Shown here piece by piece: positions 16,540-26,965 of a stretch of DNA of 45,401 nucleotides. Source of the DNA: Bacteroides caecigallinarum (GTDB lineage: Bacteria; Bacteroidota; Bacteroidia; Bacteroidales; Bacteroidaceae); contig NZ_JACJLE010000036.1 in NCBI RefSeq assembly GCF_016901995.1, positions 1 through 45,401 on the forward strand. Reading direction: 5' to 3'. The position numbers and the translations under genes were made by a program. Under the pieces are notes generated by a model, which saw nothing but the letters and a program-made list of their open reading frames with translations, was not told the origin of the DNA and ran no database searches. Each line of letters begins with the position of its first letter. Within the stretch, counting starts at the first letter, position 1.

Positions 16540-19161
16540 TTACTTTCTTCCTGCCATTTCCAGCAACTTGTCAACAGCAGCATTCAGTCCGTCAGCGTTC
16601 TTGCCTCCCGCAGTTGCAAAGTGAGGCTGACCGCCGCCACCGCCCTGAATAAGTTTGGCAGCCTCGCGAACCATGGCACCCGCATTCATGCCGGCTTTCA
16701 CAAGGTCTTCGCCAAGCATTACAGTCAGCATAGGCTTGCCTTCGTAGGCGCTGCCGATTGCCACAAACAGGTTGCCGCCCATTTCGCCTTTCAGCTGGAA
16801 TGCCAGATTCTTCACAGCGTCTGCCGGAAGCGGAAGCACGGTACTGATCACCTTCATGCCGTCAACGTCCTTTGCGCCCTCTATCAGCTTGGCCTTCACA
16901 GCCGCCTCTTTCTCCTTCATGAACTCTTCCATCTGCTTTTTCAGACCGGCATTTTCGTCGATATATTTAGTGATGGCCGCTTTCAGGTCAGGAGCATTGT
17001 TGAACAGAGCCTTCAGGTCGGCCAGTGTATCCTGGATAGTGTCAAGCATTTCCTCTACCTTGGCACCAGTTACAGCCTCGATACGGCGTACACCGGCAGC
17101 TACAGAACTTTCGGAAATGATTTTAACCATACCAATCTTACCTGTAGCGGATACATGAGTACCACCACAGAACTCTATTGATGAACCGAACTGAACCACG
17201 CGCACTTCATCACCGTATTTCTCGCCAAAGAGAGCGATGGCGCCCAGTTCCTTAGCCTTCTCGATAGGCAGATTGCGGTATTCAGTCAGAGGAACATTCG
17301 CGCGTATCTTCGCATTAACCAGATGTTCCACCTCACGGATCTGTTCAGGAGTAACTTTCTGGAAGTGTGAGAAGTCGAAACGCAAAGAATCCGGAGTCAC
17401 GAGCGAACCTTTCTGTTCTACGTGTGTACCGAGAACCTCGCGCAAAGCCTCGTCAAGCAAGTGTGTACATGAGTGGTTTGCGGCACAGGCGTCGCGTTTG
17501 TCAGTATCCACACAAGCCATCATCGGAGCTTCAGGATGTTCAGGCAGTTTCTTTGCGATATGTATAGGAAGATTGTTCTCCTTCTTCGTGTCGATAATCT
17601 CTATAGTCTCGAATTCGCTTACCAATACACCTGTGTCACCTACCTGGCCACCGCTTTCGGCATAGAAAGGAGTGTCGCTCAGCACTATCTGATACAGAGT
17701 CTGGTTTTTCTGTTTTACCTGACGGTAGCGGAGGATTGAAGTTTCATACTCAGTATAGTCATATCCTACGAATGTAGTCTCACCTTCTTTCAGTGTAATC
17801 CAGTCGCCTGTCTCTACAGCAGCAGCGTTACGCGCACGCGCTTTCTGTTTCTCCATCTCAGCCTCGAAACCTTTCACATCGGCAGTAAGTCCGTTTTCGC
17901 GGAGGATAAGCTCGGTAAGGTCGAATGGGAAACCGAATGTATCATACAGAGTAAACGCATCCACACCGCTGATTTCAGTCTTTCCGGCAGCCTTGGCGTC
18001 GTTCATAGTTTTGTCAAGCAGGCGGATACCCGTCTCAAGAGTACGAAGGAATGACTCTTCCTCTTCCTTGATAACCTTTTCTATCAGGTTCTGCTGAGCT
18101 TTCAGTTCAGGATAAGCACCACCCATATTTTCCACCAATACAGGGACAAGGCGATACATGAATGCCTGCTTCTGTCCGAGGAATGTATATGCATAGCGCA
18201 CAGCACGGCGCAGGATACGGCGGATAACATAACCCGCTTTTGCGTTCGACGGTAACTGACCGTCAGTTATAGAGAAAGCAATAGTACGTATGTGGTCGGC
18301 AATGACACGCATAGCCACGTCAGTCTTTTCTTCTTTTCCGTACGCTACGCCAGCCATGTCGCCTATCACCTTGATGATTGGCTGGAACACGTCAGTGTCA
18401 TAGTTTGAACGTTTTCCCTGCATAGCCATACAAAGACGTTCGAATCCCATACCCGTGTCGATAACCTTTGCAGGCAGAGGTTCAAGACTGCCGTCAGCCT
18501 TACGGTTATATTGCATGAACACAAGGTTCCATATTTCAATTACCTGAGGATGGTCGTGGTTCACCAGCTCGCGTCCCGGCACAGCCGCGCGTTCTTCGTC
18601 TGTACGGAGGTCGATATGGATTTCCGAGCAAGGTCCGCATGGTCCTGTATCACCCATTTCCCAGAAGTTGTCATGCTTGTTACCGTTTATGATATGATCT
18701 TCCGGCATGTACTGTGCCCAGTAACCTGCAGCTTCATTGTCGCGTTCAAGTCCTTCTTCAGGGCTTCCTTCGAACACAGTTGCATAAAGGTTTTTAGGGT
18801 CAATCTTGAGTACATCAACCAGGAACTCCCATGCCCATGAAATAGCTTCTTTCTTGAAATAATCGCCGAACGACCAGTTACCCAGCATTTCGAACATAGT
18901 GTGGTGGTATGTGTCGTGGCCCACTTCTTCCAGGTCGTTATGTTTTCCGCTCACACGCAGACATTTCTGCGAGTCTGTCACACGCTTGTATTTGGCAGGA
19001 TGATTTCCCAGTATAATGTCCTTGAACTGGTTCATACCTGCATTGGTAAACATCAGTGTAGGGTCGTCCTTAATCACCATTGGTGCAGAAGGCACAATCT
19101 GATGTCCTTTCGACTCGAAAAACTTTACGAACGAGTCGCGGATTTCATTTGCTGTCAACAT
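16540..19161 (-). CDS. alaS: alanyl-tRNA synthetase
   Basis: AlaRS charges tRNA-Ala and edits mischarged Ser and Gly. At 873 residues it is full length. Catalytic-domain motifs near the N-terminus include [28 protein letters not shown] and [17 protein letters not shown]. The editing domain has [11 protein letters not shown] (HxxxH, about 565) and [10 protein letters not shown] (about 667), the zinc-binding set. The C-terminal C-Ala domain carries a glycine-rich [24 protein letters not shown] -7 box on the minus strand (19210-19203) is the likely promoter. It is divergent from the M23 peptidase gene. Confidence 0.98.
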   Translation of the reverse strand: MLTANEIRDSFVKFFESKGHQIVPSAPMVIKDDPTLMFTNAGMNQFKDIILGNHPAKYKRVTDSQKCLRVSGKHNDLEEVGHDTYHHTMFEMLGNWSFGDYFKKEAISWAWEFLVDVLKIDPKNLYATVFEGSPEEGLERDNEAAGYWAQYMPEDHIINGNKHDNFWEMGDTGPCGPCSEIHIDLRTDEERAAVPGRELVNHDHPQVIEIWNLVFMQYNRKADGSLEPLPAKVIDTGMGFERLCMAMQGKRSNYDTDVFQPIIKVIGDMAGVAYGKEEKTDVAMRVIADHIRTIAFSITDGQLPSNAKAGYVIRRILRRAVRYAYTFLGQKQAFMYRLVPVLVENMGGAYPELKAQQNLIEKVIKEEEESFLRTLETGIRLLDKTMNDAKAAGKTEISGVDAFTLYDTFGFPFDLTELILRENGLTADVKGFEAEMEKQKARARNAAAVETGDWITLKEGETTFVGYDYTEYETSILRYRQVKQKNQTLYQIVLSDTPFYAESGGQVGDTGVLVSEFETIEIIDTKKENNLPIHIAKKLPEHPEAPMMACVDTDKRDACAANHSCTHLLDEALREVLGTHVEQKGSLVTPDSLRFDFSHFQKVTPEQIREVEHLVNAKIRANVPLTEYRNLPIEKAKELGAIALFGEKYGDEVRVVQFGSSIEFCGGTHVSATGKIGMVKIISESSVAAGVRRIEAVTGAKVEEMLDTIQDTLADLKALFNNAPDLKAAITKYIDENAGLKKQMEEFMKEKEAAVKAKLIEGAKDVDGMKVISTVLPLPADAVKNLAFQLKGEMGGNLFVAIGSAYEGKPMLTVMLGEDLVKAGMNAGAMVREAAKLIQGGGGGQPHFATAGGKNADGLNAAVDKLLEMAGRK

Positions 19162-19202
19162 ATTTATATTCTATGATGGTTAATATTCTGAAAATTGATT
19201 TG

Positions 19203-19210
19203 CAAAGATA
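19203..19210 (-). promoter_or_regulatory. -7 box of alaS
   Basis: The minus strand reads TATCTTTG about 42 bp before the alaS start. A good -33 partner is not seen. Confidence 0.5.
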
Positions 19211-19291
19211 ACTTGTTTTATTATTTTTGTCGTTAAATTTGGTACAAAATATTGATATATTGTATCTTATTTTTTCATAAAACGAATAGTA

Positions 19292-20260
19292 ATGCGTAAA
19301 GTTTATTATATATACAACCCCAAAACACGAACGTACGATCGTATTTATCCCACTTTACGCCAAAGAATAATGAGTTATCTGAGGCGTTTGTTTGTAGGTA
19401 TGGGATTGGGAGCAGGTAGTTTCCTCGTCTTTTTCTTCATTTTCGGTTCTCCTTCGGAAAAGAGTTTGCGAACGGAGAATTCACAACTTCAGGCACAATA
19501 TCATATCCTGTCCACAAGACTTGACGAGGCGCTTGATGTGATGAAGCAGATTCAGCAGAGAGATGACAATCTATATAGAGTTATAATGCAGGCCGATCCG
19601 GTAAACGACAGGCTTAGATTGGCAAGTTACGGAAATACCAACAGATATGGAGAATTGATGGATATGGCGAACTCCAGACTGGTTGTCAATACTTCCAAGA
19701 AGATGGATCTTCTTGCCAGACAGTTGTATATTCAGTCCGAATCGTTCGATGAAGTTGTGGAAATGTGTAAAAAACATGACGAGATGCTTGAATGTATTCC
19801 TGCAATCCAACCTGTTTCAAATAAGGATTTGAAAAGAACAGCTTCCGGATACGGGGCACGTATAGACCCGATTTATAAAACAGTTAAGTTTCACGAGGGT
19901 ATGGATTTCTCTGCAAATGTCGGAACACCAGTATATGTGACCGGTAATGGTAAGGTAATAAAGGCTGGATGGGAAGGACTTTATGGAAATTGTATCACTG
20001 TGGATCATGGCTTTGGCTATGTGACAAAGTATGCTCATTTGAGTAAAATCAGAGTGAAAAACGGTCAGAATGTTGTCAGGGGAGAAATTATAGGTGATGT
20101 AGGAAGTACAGGAAAGAGTACTGGGCCACATCTGCATTATGAAGTGCATTTGAAAGGAAAAGTGATGAATCCTGTCAATTATTATTTTATGGATCTGAAT
20201 GCTGAAGATTATGATAAGATGGTAGAAATTGCATCTAATCATGGTAAGGTTTATGATTGA
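19292..20260 (+). CDS. M23 (LytM-type) peptidase, membrane-anchored
   Basis: This protein either cleaves peptide cross-links in murein or acts as an amidase activator. Its 322 residues comprise a short cytoplasmic N-terminus, one membrane helix at about 35-52, a coiled-coil stretch (about 55-165) and a C-terminal LytM domain (about 185-300). The zinc ligands are intact: His201 and Asp205 in FHEGMDF, and His282 in GPHLHYE; His249 in KYAHLS is the usual catalytic His. An active metallopeptidase is therefore likely. It is followed 17 bp later by the MerR gene, suggesting co-transcription. Confidence 0.9.
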   Translation: MRKVYYIYNPKTRTYDRIYPTLRQRIMSYLRRLFVGMGLGAGSFLVFFFIFGSPSEKSLRTENSQLQAQYHILSTRLDEALDVMKQIQQRDDNLYRVIMQADPVNDRLRLASYGNTNRYGELMDMANSRLVVNTSKKMDLLARQLYIQSESFDEVVEMCKKHDEMLECIPAIQPVSNKDLKRTASGYGARIDPIYKTVKFHEGMDFSANVGTPVYVTGNGKVIKAGWEGLYGNCITVDHGFGYVTKYAHLSKIRVKNGQNVVRGEIIGDVGSTGKSTGPHLHYEVHLKGKVMNPVNYYFMDLNAEDYDKMVEIASNHGKVYD

Positions 20261-20277
20261 TTCTAAGTTGTTATTCT

Positions 20278-20625
20278 ATGGCATTGCGTACAGATAAAGA
20301 GTTGAAGATATATTACTCAATAAGTGAGGTTGCACAAATGTTTGGTGTAAATGAATCTTTATTGAGGTACTGGGAAAAAGAATTCCCTTTTATTGCACCT
20401 AAAAAAGCAGGTGGAAATATCCGTCAGTATAGAAAAGAAGACATCGACAATGTCAGGCTGGTATATCATCTTGTAAAGGAAAAAGGTATGACTCTGGCAG
20501 GTGCTAAACAGAGGTTAAAGCAGGAGAGAGAACTTGAAGTGAGGAATGTTGATATTATCGAACGCCTTAAAGATATAAAAGAAGAGCTCCTCAGTATTCG
20601 TAAGGAGCTTGATTATATGACTTAA
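20278..20625 (+). CDS. small MerR-family DNA-binding protein
   Basis: The 115-residue protein has an N-terminal MerR winged helix (YYSISEVAQMFGVNESLLRYWEKEFPFIAPKK, about residues 12-43) and then a charged helix likely to form the dimer coiled coil (about 75-112). There is no effector-binding domain. Such minimal MerR proteins are usual next to LytM genes in Bacteroidales; the regulon is unknown. The ATG at 20278 is preferred to an in-frame TTG at 20257. The stop codon overlaps the stop of the convergent RelA/SpoT gene in a shared TTAA. Confidence 0.85.
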   Translation: MALRTDKELKIYYSISEVAQMFGVNESLLRYWEKEFPFIAPKKAGGNIRQYRKEDIDNVRLVYHLVKEKGMTLAGAKQRLKQERELEVRNVDIIERLKDIKEELLSIRKELDYMT

Positions 20626-22892
20626 TCAGTCGTGTCGTCATCAAAATTTTCGATTCGGGTTACTCTTTTTACATTTTCTATTTTCTTGAGGTCATTGCAT
20701 ATTGTATTTACATCGTCAACGTCATGTACATACAATTGTATTCGCCCTTCAAAAATACCATCATTAGACTCTATATGCAACTTGTGTATGTTTACATTAA
20801 GTTGTTGTGATATTATCTCTGTAACCTTATTCAGAATTCCTATACCATCAATACCTTTTACAAATACGTTGACAGGGAAATAGAGAGCCTTTCCTGTTTC
20901 CCATTGTACGGCCAACAGACGATTTCCAAAACTTGATTTCAGTTGCGCTGCAATCGGACAGTGCAGTTTATGGATAATAATTCTATTATTGTCGTCAATA
21001 TATCCCAAAACATCATCTCCTGGTATTGGCTTGCAGCAATCTGCGATGATGTAATTTTTTTGTATAGTATCAGGAGTAAGCTTTACAATCTTCTTCTTGT
21101 CAATGTTTATTGCCGCAGGTGTTTCCTTCTGGACATTCTTGTTCTTGTTGCCTCCGCCAAATGAGAAAGGAATGAATTTTTTCCAGCCATTGCTGACTGT
21201 CTTTTCCTTCAATTCGTCAATGTCACTATCGCCCAGCTTAATAACTTTCTGTCCGATTTGTATCATCAACTCATCCGGTGATTTTATTTTATGAAGATTA
21301 CACAGTTTGGTAATGTTCTCATCGTTGACTTCAATCTTTGCATTTTTGAGGAAGTCATTAAGCATATCCTCGCCAAGCTGCTGTGTCTCTTTGCGTTCAC
21401 GTCTGAGTATTGCCTGTATTTTGGCTTTGGCCTTGGCTGTAGTGGCGAAATTTACCCAGTCCGGTTGTACTTTCTGCGATTTTGATGTAAGTATTTCCAC
21501 TTGGTCGCCACTTTGCAGTTTATGGCTTAGTGGTACAAGCTTGTGGTTAACCTTGGCTCCTATACAGTGGCTTCCAAGGAAAGTATGTATAGAAAAAGCA
21601 AAGTCAAGAGCCGTACAGTTTTGTGGCATCGTCTTTATTTCACCCTTAGGCGTAAATACGAATATCTCTGACGCGAAAAGGTTAAGTTTTATTGTATCAA
21701 GGAAATCAAGCGCGTCAGGTTGCGGATCATCCAATATTTCCTTGATTGTGTGCAGCCATTTTCCTAATTCGCCTTCATCCTCGCTTATTCCACCTTCCTT
21801 GTATTTCCAATGAGCAGCAAATCCCTGTTCCGCAATTTCATTCATTCTTTCGCTTCTTATCTGCACTTCAATCCATCTTCCCTGATTGCTCATCAGTGTT
21901 ACATGGAGTGCCTGATAACCGTTAGCTTTAGGATGGCTGACCCAGTCTCTTAATCTGTCTGGATGAGGCTTGTATATACTTGAGATGGATACGTAAATGT
22001 TGAAGCAGTCAATTGCTTCCTTATCTGGATTTTCAGGTTCAAAAATGATTCTTACTGCAAGAATATCGTATATCTCCTCAAAAGTGATGTGCTTTGTCTG
22101 CATTTTGTTCCATATAGAATATGGCGATTTTACTCTTGCCTGTATTCTATATTTCAGTCCCATATTGTTCAGCTGCTCTTTTATCGGGGCCGTAAACTCT
22201 TCAAAAAGAGTGTCTCGTTCTGCCTGTGTGGCTTCCAGCTTTTTCTGTATCTGGGCGTATGCTTCAGGATGTTCGTATTTGAAGCTCAGATCTTCAAGTT
22301 CAGTCTTGATCTTGTTCAGACCCAGTCTGTTGGCCAACGGAGCATATATATACAGTGTTTCCCCTGCAATCTTATATTGTTTGCTAGGCAACATGGATCC
22401 CAGTGTACGCATATTGTGCAGGCGGTCTGAAATCTTTATCAGGATTACTCTGATATCGTCATTCATTGTAAGAAGTAGCTTCTTGAAGTTTTCTGCTTGC
22501 GCCGAAGCTCTGTCTCCGAAGATTCCTCCAGATATTTTTGTCAGTCCGTCAACGATAAGCGCAATCTTCTCTCCGAACAGATTCTGAATATCTTCTACTG
22601 TATAGTCTGTATCTTCTACCACATCGTGCAGCAGTGCGGCACATATTGAGGTAGAGCCAAGTCCTATTTCGCAGCATGCAATTCTTGCTACCGCTATAGG
22701 GTGCAATATGTAAGGTTCGCCAGAACGTCTGCGTACACCCTTGTGCGCTTGTTTGGCAAAATTGAATGCTTTTGTAATGATTTCTACTTTTTTTCTGTGT
22801 CGGCTTTCCAAATATCTGTCCAATAGCTCTTCAAAGGCTTCGTTTATCACCTTTTCGTCAGCTTGTTCCTGAGTTAACTTTTCATCCGTCAT
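20622..22892 (-). CDS. rsh: RelA/SpoT homologue, bifunctional (p)ppGpp synthetase/hydrolase
   Basis: This enzyme sets the level of the stringent-response alarmone. The 756-residue protein begins MTDEKLTQEQ and contains an HD hydrolase domain (His50, His64, His89-Asp90, then VVEDT), a synthetase domain with SPYSIWNKMQ, YDILAVRII and GYQALHVTL, a TGS domain (IFVFTPKGEIKTMPQNCTALDFAF), a helical linker and a C-terminal ACT domain. Both catalytic sites look intact. The frame is open upstream to 22952, but an unusually good Shine-Dalgarno (GGAGG, 22906-22902) fixes the start at 22892. Unlike most Bacteroidetes starts in this window it has a strong ribosome site. A -7 box TATTTTTG lies at 22930-22923. 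Confidence 0.96.
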   Translation of the reverse strand: MTDEKLTQEQADEKVINEAFEELLDRYLESRHRKKVEIITKAFNFAKQAHKGVRRRSGEPYILHPIAVARIACCEIGLGSTSICAALLHDVVEDTDYTVEDIQNLFGEKIALIVDGLTKISGGIFGDRASAQAENFKKLLLTMNDDIRVILIKISDRLHNMRTLGSMLPSKQYKIAGETLYIYAPLANRLGLNKIKTELEDLSFKYEHPEAYAQIQKKLEATQAERDTLFEEFTAPIKEQLNNMGLKYRIQARVKSPYSIWNKMQTKHITFEEIYDILAVRIIFEPENPDKEAIDCFNIYVSISSIYKPHPDRLRDWVSHPKANGYQALHVTLMSNQGRWIEVQIRSERMNEIAEQGFAAHWKYKEGGISEDEGELGKWLHTIKEILDDPQPDALDFLDTIKLNLFASEIFVFTPKGEIKTMPQNCTALDFAFSIHTFLGSHCIGAKVNHKLVPLSHKLQSGDQVEILTSKSQKVQPDWVNFATTAKAKAKIQAILRRERKETQQLGEDMLNDFLKNAKIEVNDENITKLCNLHKIKSPDELMIQIGQKVIKLGDSDIDELKEKTVSNGWKKFIPFSFGGGNKNKNVQKETPAAINIDKKKIVKLTPDTIQKNYIIADCCKPIPGDDVLGYIDDNNRIIIHKLHCPIAAQLKSSFGNRLLAVQWETGKALYFPVNVFVKGIDGIGILNKVTEIISQQLNVNIHKLHIESNDGIFEGRIQLYVHDVDDVNTICNDLKKIENVKRVTRIENFDDDTTD

Positions 22893-22901
22893 ATACGTAT
22901 T

Positions 22902-22906
22902 CCTCC
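22902..22906 (-). promoter_or_regulatory. strong Shine-Dalgarno of the rsh gene
   Basis: GGAGG on the minus strand, nine bases before the ATG at 22892. It decides the start over longer upstream options. Confidence 0.6.
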
Positions 22907-22943
22907 AAAAATAAGATAAGTGCAAAAATATGAAATAATCAAA

Positions 22944-22989
22944 AAAAAGCAAGTATTTCTAAGGTAATTAATTGAAATACTTGCTTTTT
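22944..22989 (-). terminator. terminator of the parAB-DUF5683-transglycosylase unit
   Basis: AAAAAGCAAGTATTTC (22944-22959) and GAAATACTTGCTTTTT (22974-22989) form a perfect 16-pair stem; on the minus strand eight T follow. It lies directly after the LysM gene and separates it from rsh. Confidence 0.88.
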
Positions 22990-22997
22990 AAATGCAT

Positions 22998-24236
22998 TTA
23001 TCTAATCCTGATAGTCTTTCCGGCGCGTATATTGCTTCCTTTTATGCCATTCAGTCTTCTTATTTGGTTTACGCTTACTCCATATTTGGCAGCTATACCT
23101 CCCAGTGTCTCTCCATTTCTGATTTTATGATATACTTCAGCAGTCTTAGGAGTAGTGACTTTAACTGTAGATCTTCTGCTCTGATATATTTGAGGTTTAT
23201 AGTTGTAAATGCTGTCTTCGTGTTCCAGAAAACAACTTACCATATTGTTTGGCAGTCTTAGCGCATAAGTTTTTGTATTGCCCGGAATTATGTCTTTTCT
23301 GAATTCGGGGTTTAATGCGCGAAGCTGTTCGATATTCATTTTACATACATCTGCTATCTGGTTCAGGTTTAAATTCCTGTTGATGTGGATGGTATCTGTG
23401 CCCTCCGGCATTTGCATAGCCATTGGTCTGATGTTATGCTCGCAATAATAAGTCATTATATAATTTGCTGCAATAAATGCCGGAACATATCCTCTGGTTT
23501 CTTTTGGCAATAGATTGTATATTGACCAGAAGTCTTTTGCTCCTCCGGCACGTCTGATTGCTTTGTTGATATTTCCCGGACCGCAATTATATGCTGCCAG
23601 AACAAGATTCCAATCGTGATATATATCATAAAGATCTTTCAGATACCTTGCTGCCGCATATGATGATTTAATAGGATCCCTTCTTTCGTCAATCAGAGAA
23701 TTTACTTCAAGGCCGTAGATTTTTCCTGTTTTTAACATGAATTGCCATAATCCTGTAGCTCCCTGTCTGGAAACTGCATTAGGGTTCAGGGCTGATTCTA
23801 TTACCGGTAAATATCTGAGTTCCAATGGCAATCCGTATATTTCCAGTGCTTCTTCGAATATAGGCATATACAGATTGTTTGCACTTAGCATGAATGATAC
23901 AGTCTCTCGCAATTTTGTAGTATATTGGTCAATGAATTTTTTGATAATATCATTGTATGGCATTTCTATTATTGCGGGAATTCGCTGAAGTCTGTCTATA
24001 TATACAGAATCGCTTATATTGGGATTGGAATACCCTGATTCGCAGCTTATAGGTGTAATATAGTTTTTCGAAATCCAGTCGAGGTATAAACTGTCAGTAG
24101 CAGAAAGCATTCCTTGTGGAAGTTCTATCTCTTCATTTTCTCCTTGGTCATTCCTTACGGTAATAGTTTCCACTTTCTCTTGTGCATACAAAGTGGAAAA
24201 AACTAATGATAAAAGGCTAATTAAAATTTTTCTCAT
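22998..24236 (-). CDS. mltD: LysM-containing lytic transglycosylase (MltD-like)
   Basis: This periplasmic enzyme cleaves murein glycan strands to 1,6-anhydro products. The 412-residue protein has a signal peptide (about 1-18, ending LYAQ), a GH23 SLT domain (about 110-270) with the catalytic Glu in PVIESALNPNAVS, GLWQFM and AYNCGPGNINKA, and two LysM modules, at about 285-330 (LNLNQIADVCKMNIEQLRAL) and 368-411 (IRNGETLGGIAAKYGVSVNQ). It lies 3 bp after the DUF5683 gene, last of the parAB run. Confidence 0.92.
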   Translation of the reverse strand: MRKILISLLSLVFSTLYAQEKVETITVRNDQGENEEIELPQGMLSATDSLYLDWISKNYITPISCESGYSNPNISDSVYIDRLQRIPAIIEMPYNDIIKKFIDQYTTKLRETVSFMLSANNLYMPIFEEALEIYGLPLELRYLPVIESALNPNAVSRQGATGLWQFMLKTGKIYGLEVNSLIDERRDPIKSSYAAARYLKDLYDIYHDWNLVLAAYNCGPGNINKAIRRAGGAKDFWSIYNLLPKETRGYVPAFIAANYIMTYYCEHNIRPMAMQMPEGTDTIHINRNLNLNQIADVCKMNIEQLRALNPEFRKDIIPGNTKTYALRLPNNMVSCFLEHEDSIYNYKPQIYQSRRSTVKVTTPKTAEVYHKIRNGETLGGIAAKYGVSVNQIRRLNGIKGSNIRAGKTIRIR

Positions 24237-24239
24237 ACT

Positions 24240-25031
24240 CTAAAATTTAATATTACATTGTAAACCTATACCTTGCGGGCGGTTACGTAATACGTCATTA
24301 AATAATGTCGGCTCCAGTTTAAGACTCAAATCTTTTGATATGTCGAAATCAGACAGTTCAGCATCCACATATGCATCGATAACCGATAACAGATAAACGC
24401 CTATGAACGCAAATATGCTAAGGTCTCTCTGGCGACGGTATATGTCTTTGGCATTCTTGAATGTATTCTGATAATATTCCAGATTGCTTTCAATGTCAAC
24501 GTAAGGCGGAATGAAGTCTTTGTAACTGTCATTGTTAGGGTTGTCACTCATAATGTCCTGATATGCCTGTGAATAGTCATTATACATCTTTGTATTCCAT
24601 GTCAGGGCGTATGCGCAACCCACAAATCCACCATATATTATAGGTAATTTCCAGTATTTACGGTTGTAAACCTGTCCGGCACCCGGAAGTACCATTGCCA
24701 TCCATAATGATTTGTTAGAGTCAGGTATCCAACGTTTTACAGGCTTTTTCTCCTTATCGTTCAGAATAGAATCGCTTTTTAATGAAATCATTGCAGTATC
24801 GACAGGAGATTCCAGCTCTTTGATTTTTTGCGCAACTTTGTCGTCCTGCTCGAGTGATATGATACTGTCTTGTGCGTTTACTGTTATGCTGTCGTTAATG
24901 ATGTTTCTTTCATTGTTGACAGTCATTAGTTCATGCACGCACATCGCCTGAACCTCCTTCATGTCGAGAAACAACATGATGGAGATACAGAATAAAACCA
25001 TTATAGGATATATGTGGACTTTATGTTTCAA
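24240..25031 (-). CDS. DUF5683 membrane-associated protein
   Basis: This 263-residue protein has an N-terminal signal or anchor helix (about 8-23), a Ser/Asp-rich linker (about 35-95), and the conserved block SLWMAMVLPGAGQVYNRKYWKLPIIYGGF (about 107-135), which marks DUF5683. A further hydrophobic stretch FAFIGVYLLSVIDAYVDAEL (about 205-225) suggests a second membrane segment. The molecular role is not known. Its fixed place between parB and a murein transglycosylase in Bacteroidales suggests a link between the envelope and chromosome partition or growth, but this is inference. Confidence 0.85.
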   Translation of the reverse strand: MKHKVHIYPIMVLFCISIMLFLDMKEVQAMCVHELMTVNNERNIINDSITVNAQDSIISLEQDDKVAQKIKELESPVDTAMISLKSDSILNDKEKKPVKRWIPDSNKSLWMAMVLPGAGQVYNRKYWKLPIIYGGFVGCAYALTWNTKMYNDYSQAYQDIMSDNPNNDSYKDFIPPYVDIESNLEYYQNTFKNAKDIYRRQRDLSIFAFIGVYLLSVIDAYVDAELSDFDISKDLSLKLEPTLFNDVLRNRPQGIGLQCNIKF

Positions 25032-25042
25032 AACTCTAATCT

Positions 25043-25927
25043 TTATTCTGGTTGTTTTAACGAATCCAATATTTCCATTATTCTTTCAAGGTCGGCTTCG
25101 TCATTGAACGGGATACTTATTTTACCTTTTCCTTTATTGTTGCATGACAACTGTACCTTTGCTCCGAAGAAACTTGAGAGATGGTTTTGCAGAACTCCGA
25201 ATGTTTCAGGCAGTTTTTCATTCTTTACAGTTTTCTTTTCCTGCTTTTCTGCATTCAGCGATTTTACAAGTTCTTCCACTTTTCTTACGGAATATCCGTT
25301 GGCTATTATTTCATTGAATATTTTCAATTGTATCTGCGGATTGTCTATAGAAAGGAGAGCACGTGCGTGTCCCATATCTATTTCCCTGTTTTTTAATGCA
25401 ACCTGGATAGTGGCGGGTAGTTTCAGAAGTCTCAGATAGTTTGCTACGGTAGTTCTGTTTTTCCCTACTCTTTCGCTCAGCCTCTCCTGAGTCAGTTCAT
25501 ATTGTTCTATAAGGTGTTGATAGGCAAGGGCTATTTCCAGCGAGTTCAGGTCTTCCCTTTGTATGTTTTCTATCAACGCCATTTCCATCACATTTTCATC
25601 ATCTGCAGTTTTGATGTAAGCCGGGATGGTTTTAAGTCCGGCAAGTGCTGAAGCCTTGTATCTTCTCTCACCGGCAATGATCTGATATGAGTCGTCGTTT
25701 ATTTTCCTTAATGTAATAGGTTGAATTACACCTACTTCTGATATAGAATCGGCAAGTTCCTGTAATGCTATCGGGTCAAATTCACGTCGCGGCTGGTTAG
25801 GGTTGGCAGAAATCTTGCTCAACTCTATTTCGCCGATATTTGACGAACCGGATGTATGCACTTCCTCATTGTTGGATATAAGTGCGTCCAGCCCTCTTCC
25901 TAATGCAAATTTTTTCTGTACTGCCAT
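25043..25927 (-). CDS. parB: chromosome partitioning protein ParB
   Basis: ParB binds parS and spreads as a CTP-dependent clamp. The 294-residue protein has an N-terminal ParB/Srx domain (about 28-120) with ISANPNQPRREFD, GVIQPITLR, and the CTP-site motif AGERRYKASALAG, then a helix-turn-helix (about 130-190, ERLSERVGKNRTTVANYLRLLKLP begins there) and a C-terminal dimer region. It starts 6 bp after parA. No canonical parS is visible in the window. Confidence 0.95.
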   Translation of the reverse strand: MAVQKKFALGRGLDALISNNEEVHTSGSSNIGEIELSKISANPNQPRREFDPIALQELADSISEVGVIQPITLRKINDDSYQIIAGERRYKASALAGLKTIPAYIKTADDENVMEMALIENIQREDLNSLEIALAYQHLIEQYELTQERLSERVGKNRTTVANYLRLLKLPATIQVALKNREIDMGHARALLSIDNPQIQLKIFNEIIANGYSVRKVEELVKSLNAEKQEKKTVKNEKLPETFGVLQNHLSSFFGAKVQLSCNNKGKGKISIPFNDEADLERIMEILDSLKQPE

Positions 25928-25933
25928 ATATTA

Positions 25934-26698
25934 TTAAATATTTTTCATTATTATTTCGTTGGCCAATGCCAAATGGTTTTTGGCTCCTGTTGATTCGGCA
26001 TCATACAGTATGGCCGGTATTCCGTGGCTTGGCGCTTCACTCAGTTTTACGTTGCGTTGGATGATGGTTTTGAATACCAGTTCCTGGAAGTGTCTTTTTA
26101 CATCATCATATATTTGGTTTGCAAGACGCAATCTGGAGTCGTACATTGTCAGAAGAAAACCTTCTATTTCCAATGACGGATTAAGTTTAGTCTTTATTAT
26201 TTTTATTGTGTTTAGCAGTTTGCTTATTCCTTCGAGGGCGAAATACTCACACTGAACCGGTATGATGACAGAATTTGCAGCTGTCAGGGCGTTTATTGTT
26301 ATAAGTCCGAGTGATGGTGAACAGTCAATAAGTATATAGTCGTATTCATCTTTCATCGGTTCCAGAGCCTTTTTCATTATTTTCTCTCTGTTTTCCAGAT
26401 TAAGCATTTCTATTTCAGCTCCTACCAGGTCTATGTGAGATGGTATGATGTCTAATCTGTCAATATCGGTTGTATAAATGGCTTCTCTTATATCAGTTTG
26501 ATTGATAAGGCATTCATAGATTGAGCAATCGATTTCGTTAACGTTTACTCCAAGACCTGAAGAAGCATTAGCTTGTGGGTCGGCATCTATTACCAATACC
26601 TTTTTTTCCAGAGTAGCCAGTGATGCAGCCAAGTTTATTGTTGTAGTAGTTTTTCCTACACCGCCTTTTTGGTTGGCTAAAGCAATTATTTTTCCCAT
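25934..26698 (-). CDS. parA: chromosome partitioning ATPase ParA (Soj)
   Basis: ParA is the Walker-type ATPase that moves ParB-bound origins. The 254-residue chromosomal-type protein has the deviant Walker [15 protein letters not shown] at about 11-24, [15 protein letters not shown], and LIDCSPSLG (Walker B). It lacks the N-terminal helix-turn-helix of plasmid type Ia ParA, which fits a housekeeping role. A TATCTTTG -7 box on the minus strand at about 26825-26818 is a candidate promoter with a leader of some 110 bp. Confidence 0.96.
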   Translation of the reverse strand: MGKIIALANQKGGVGKTTTTINLAASLATLEKKVLVIDADPQANASSGLGVNVNEIDCSIYECLINQTDIREAIYTTDIDRLDIIPSHIDLVGAEIEMLNLENREKIMKKALEPMKDEYDYILIDCSPSLGLITINALTAANSVIIPVQCEYFALEGISKLLNTIKIIKTKLNPSLEIEGFLLTMYDSRLRLANQIYDDVKRHFQELVFKTIIQRNVKLSEAPSHGIPAILYDAESTGAKNHLALANEIIMKNI

Positions 26699-26896
26699 AT
26701 TAATCAGTTTAATCTTGGTGCGAAATAACTAATAATTAGTGACACGACCAATTAAAAAACTGTTACTTTTGCGGAAAGTGTTGATAACTCACTGCTTTTG
26801 TTAATAACTAAACTTGGACAAAGATACTGAAAACCACATAAAAAACTAATCCGGTTTATGAAGATTAAGATTTGAAAACGTATTGTCACATAGTTT

Positions 26897-26929
26897 TTTG
26901 TAGCATTATCTGAAAAGATTGTAACTTTA
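26897..26929 (+). promoter_or_regulatory. promoter of surE-lpxB
   Basis: TTTG (26897-26900), 21 bp, then TAACTTTA (26922-26929), about 37 bp before the surE start. The rest of the 26699-26896 spacer holds the divergent parA leader and nothing else I can recognise. Confidence 0.6.
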
Positions 26930-26965
26930 CGTCGTTTTTAAAGTAACTGTGATTTTAATCCCTTT

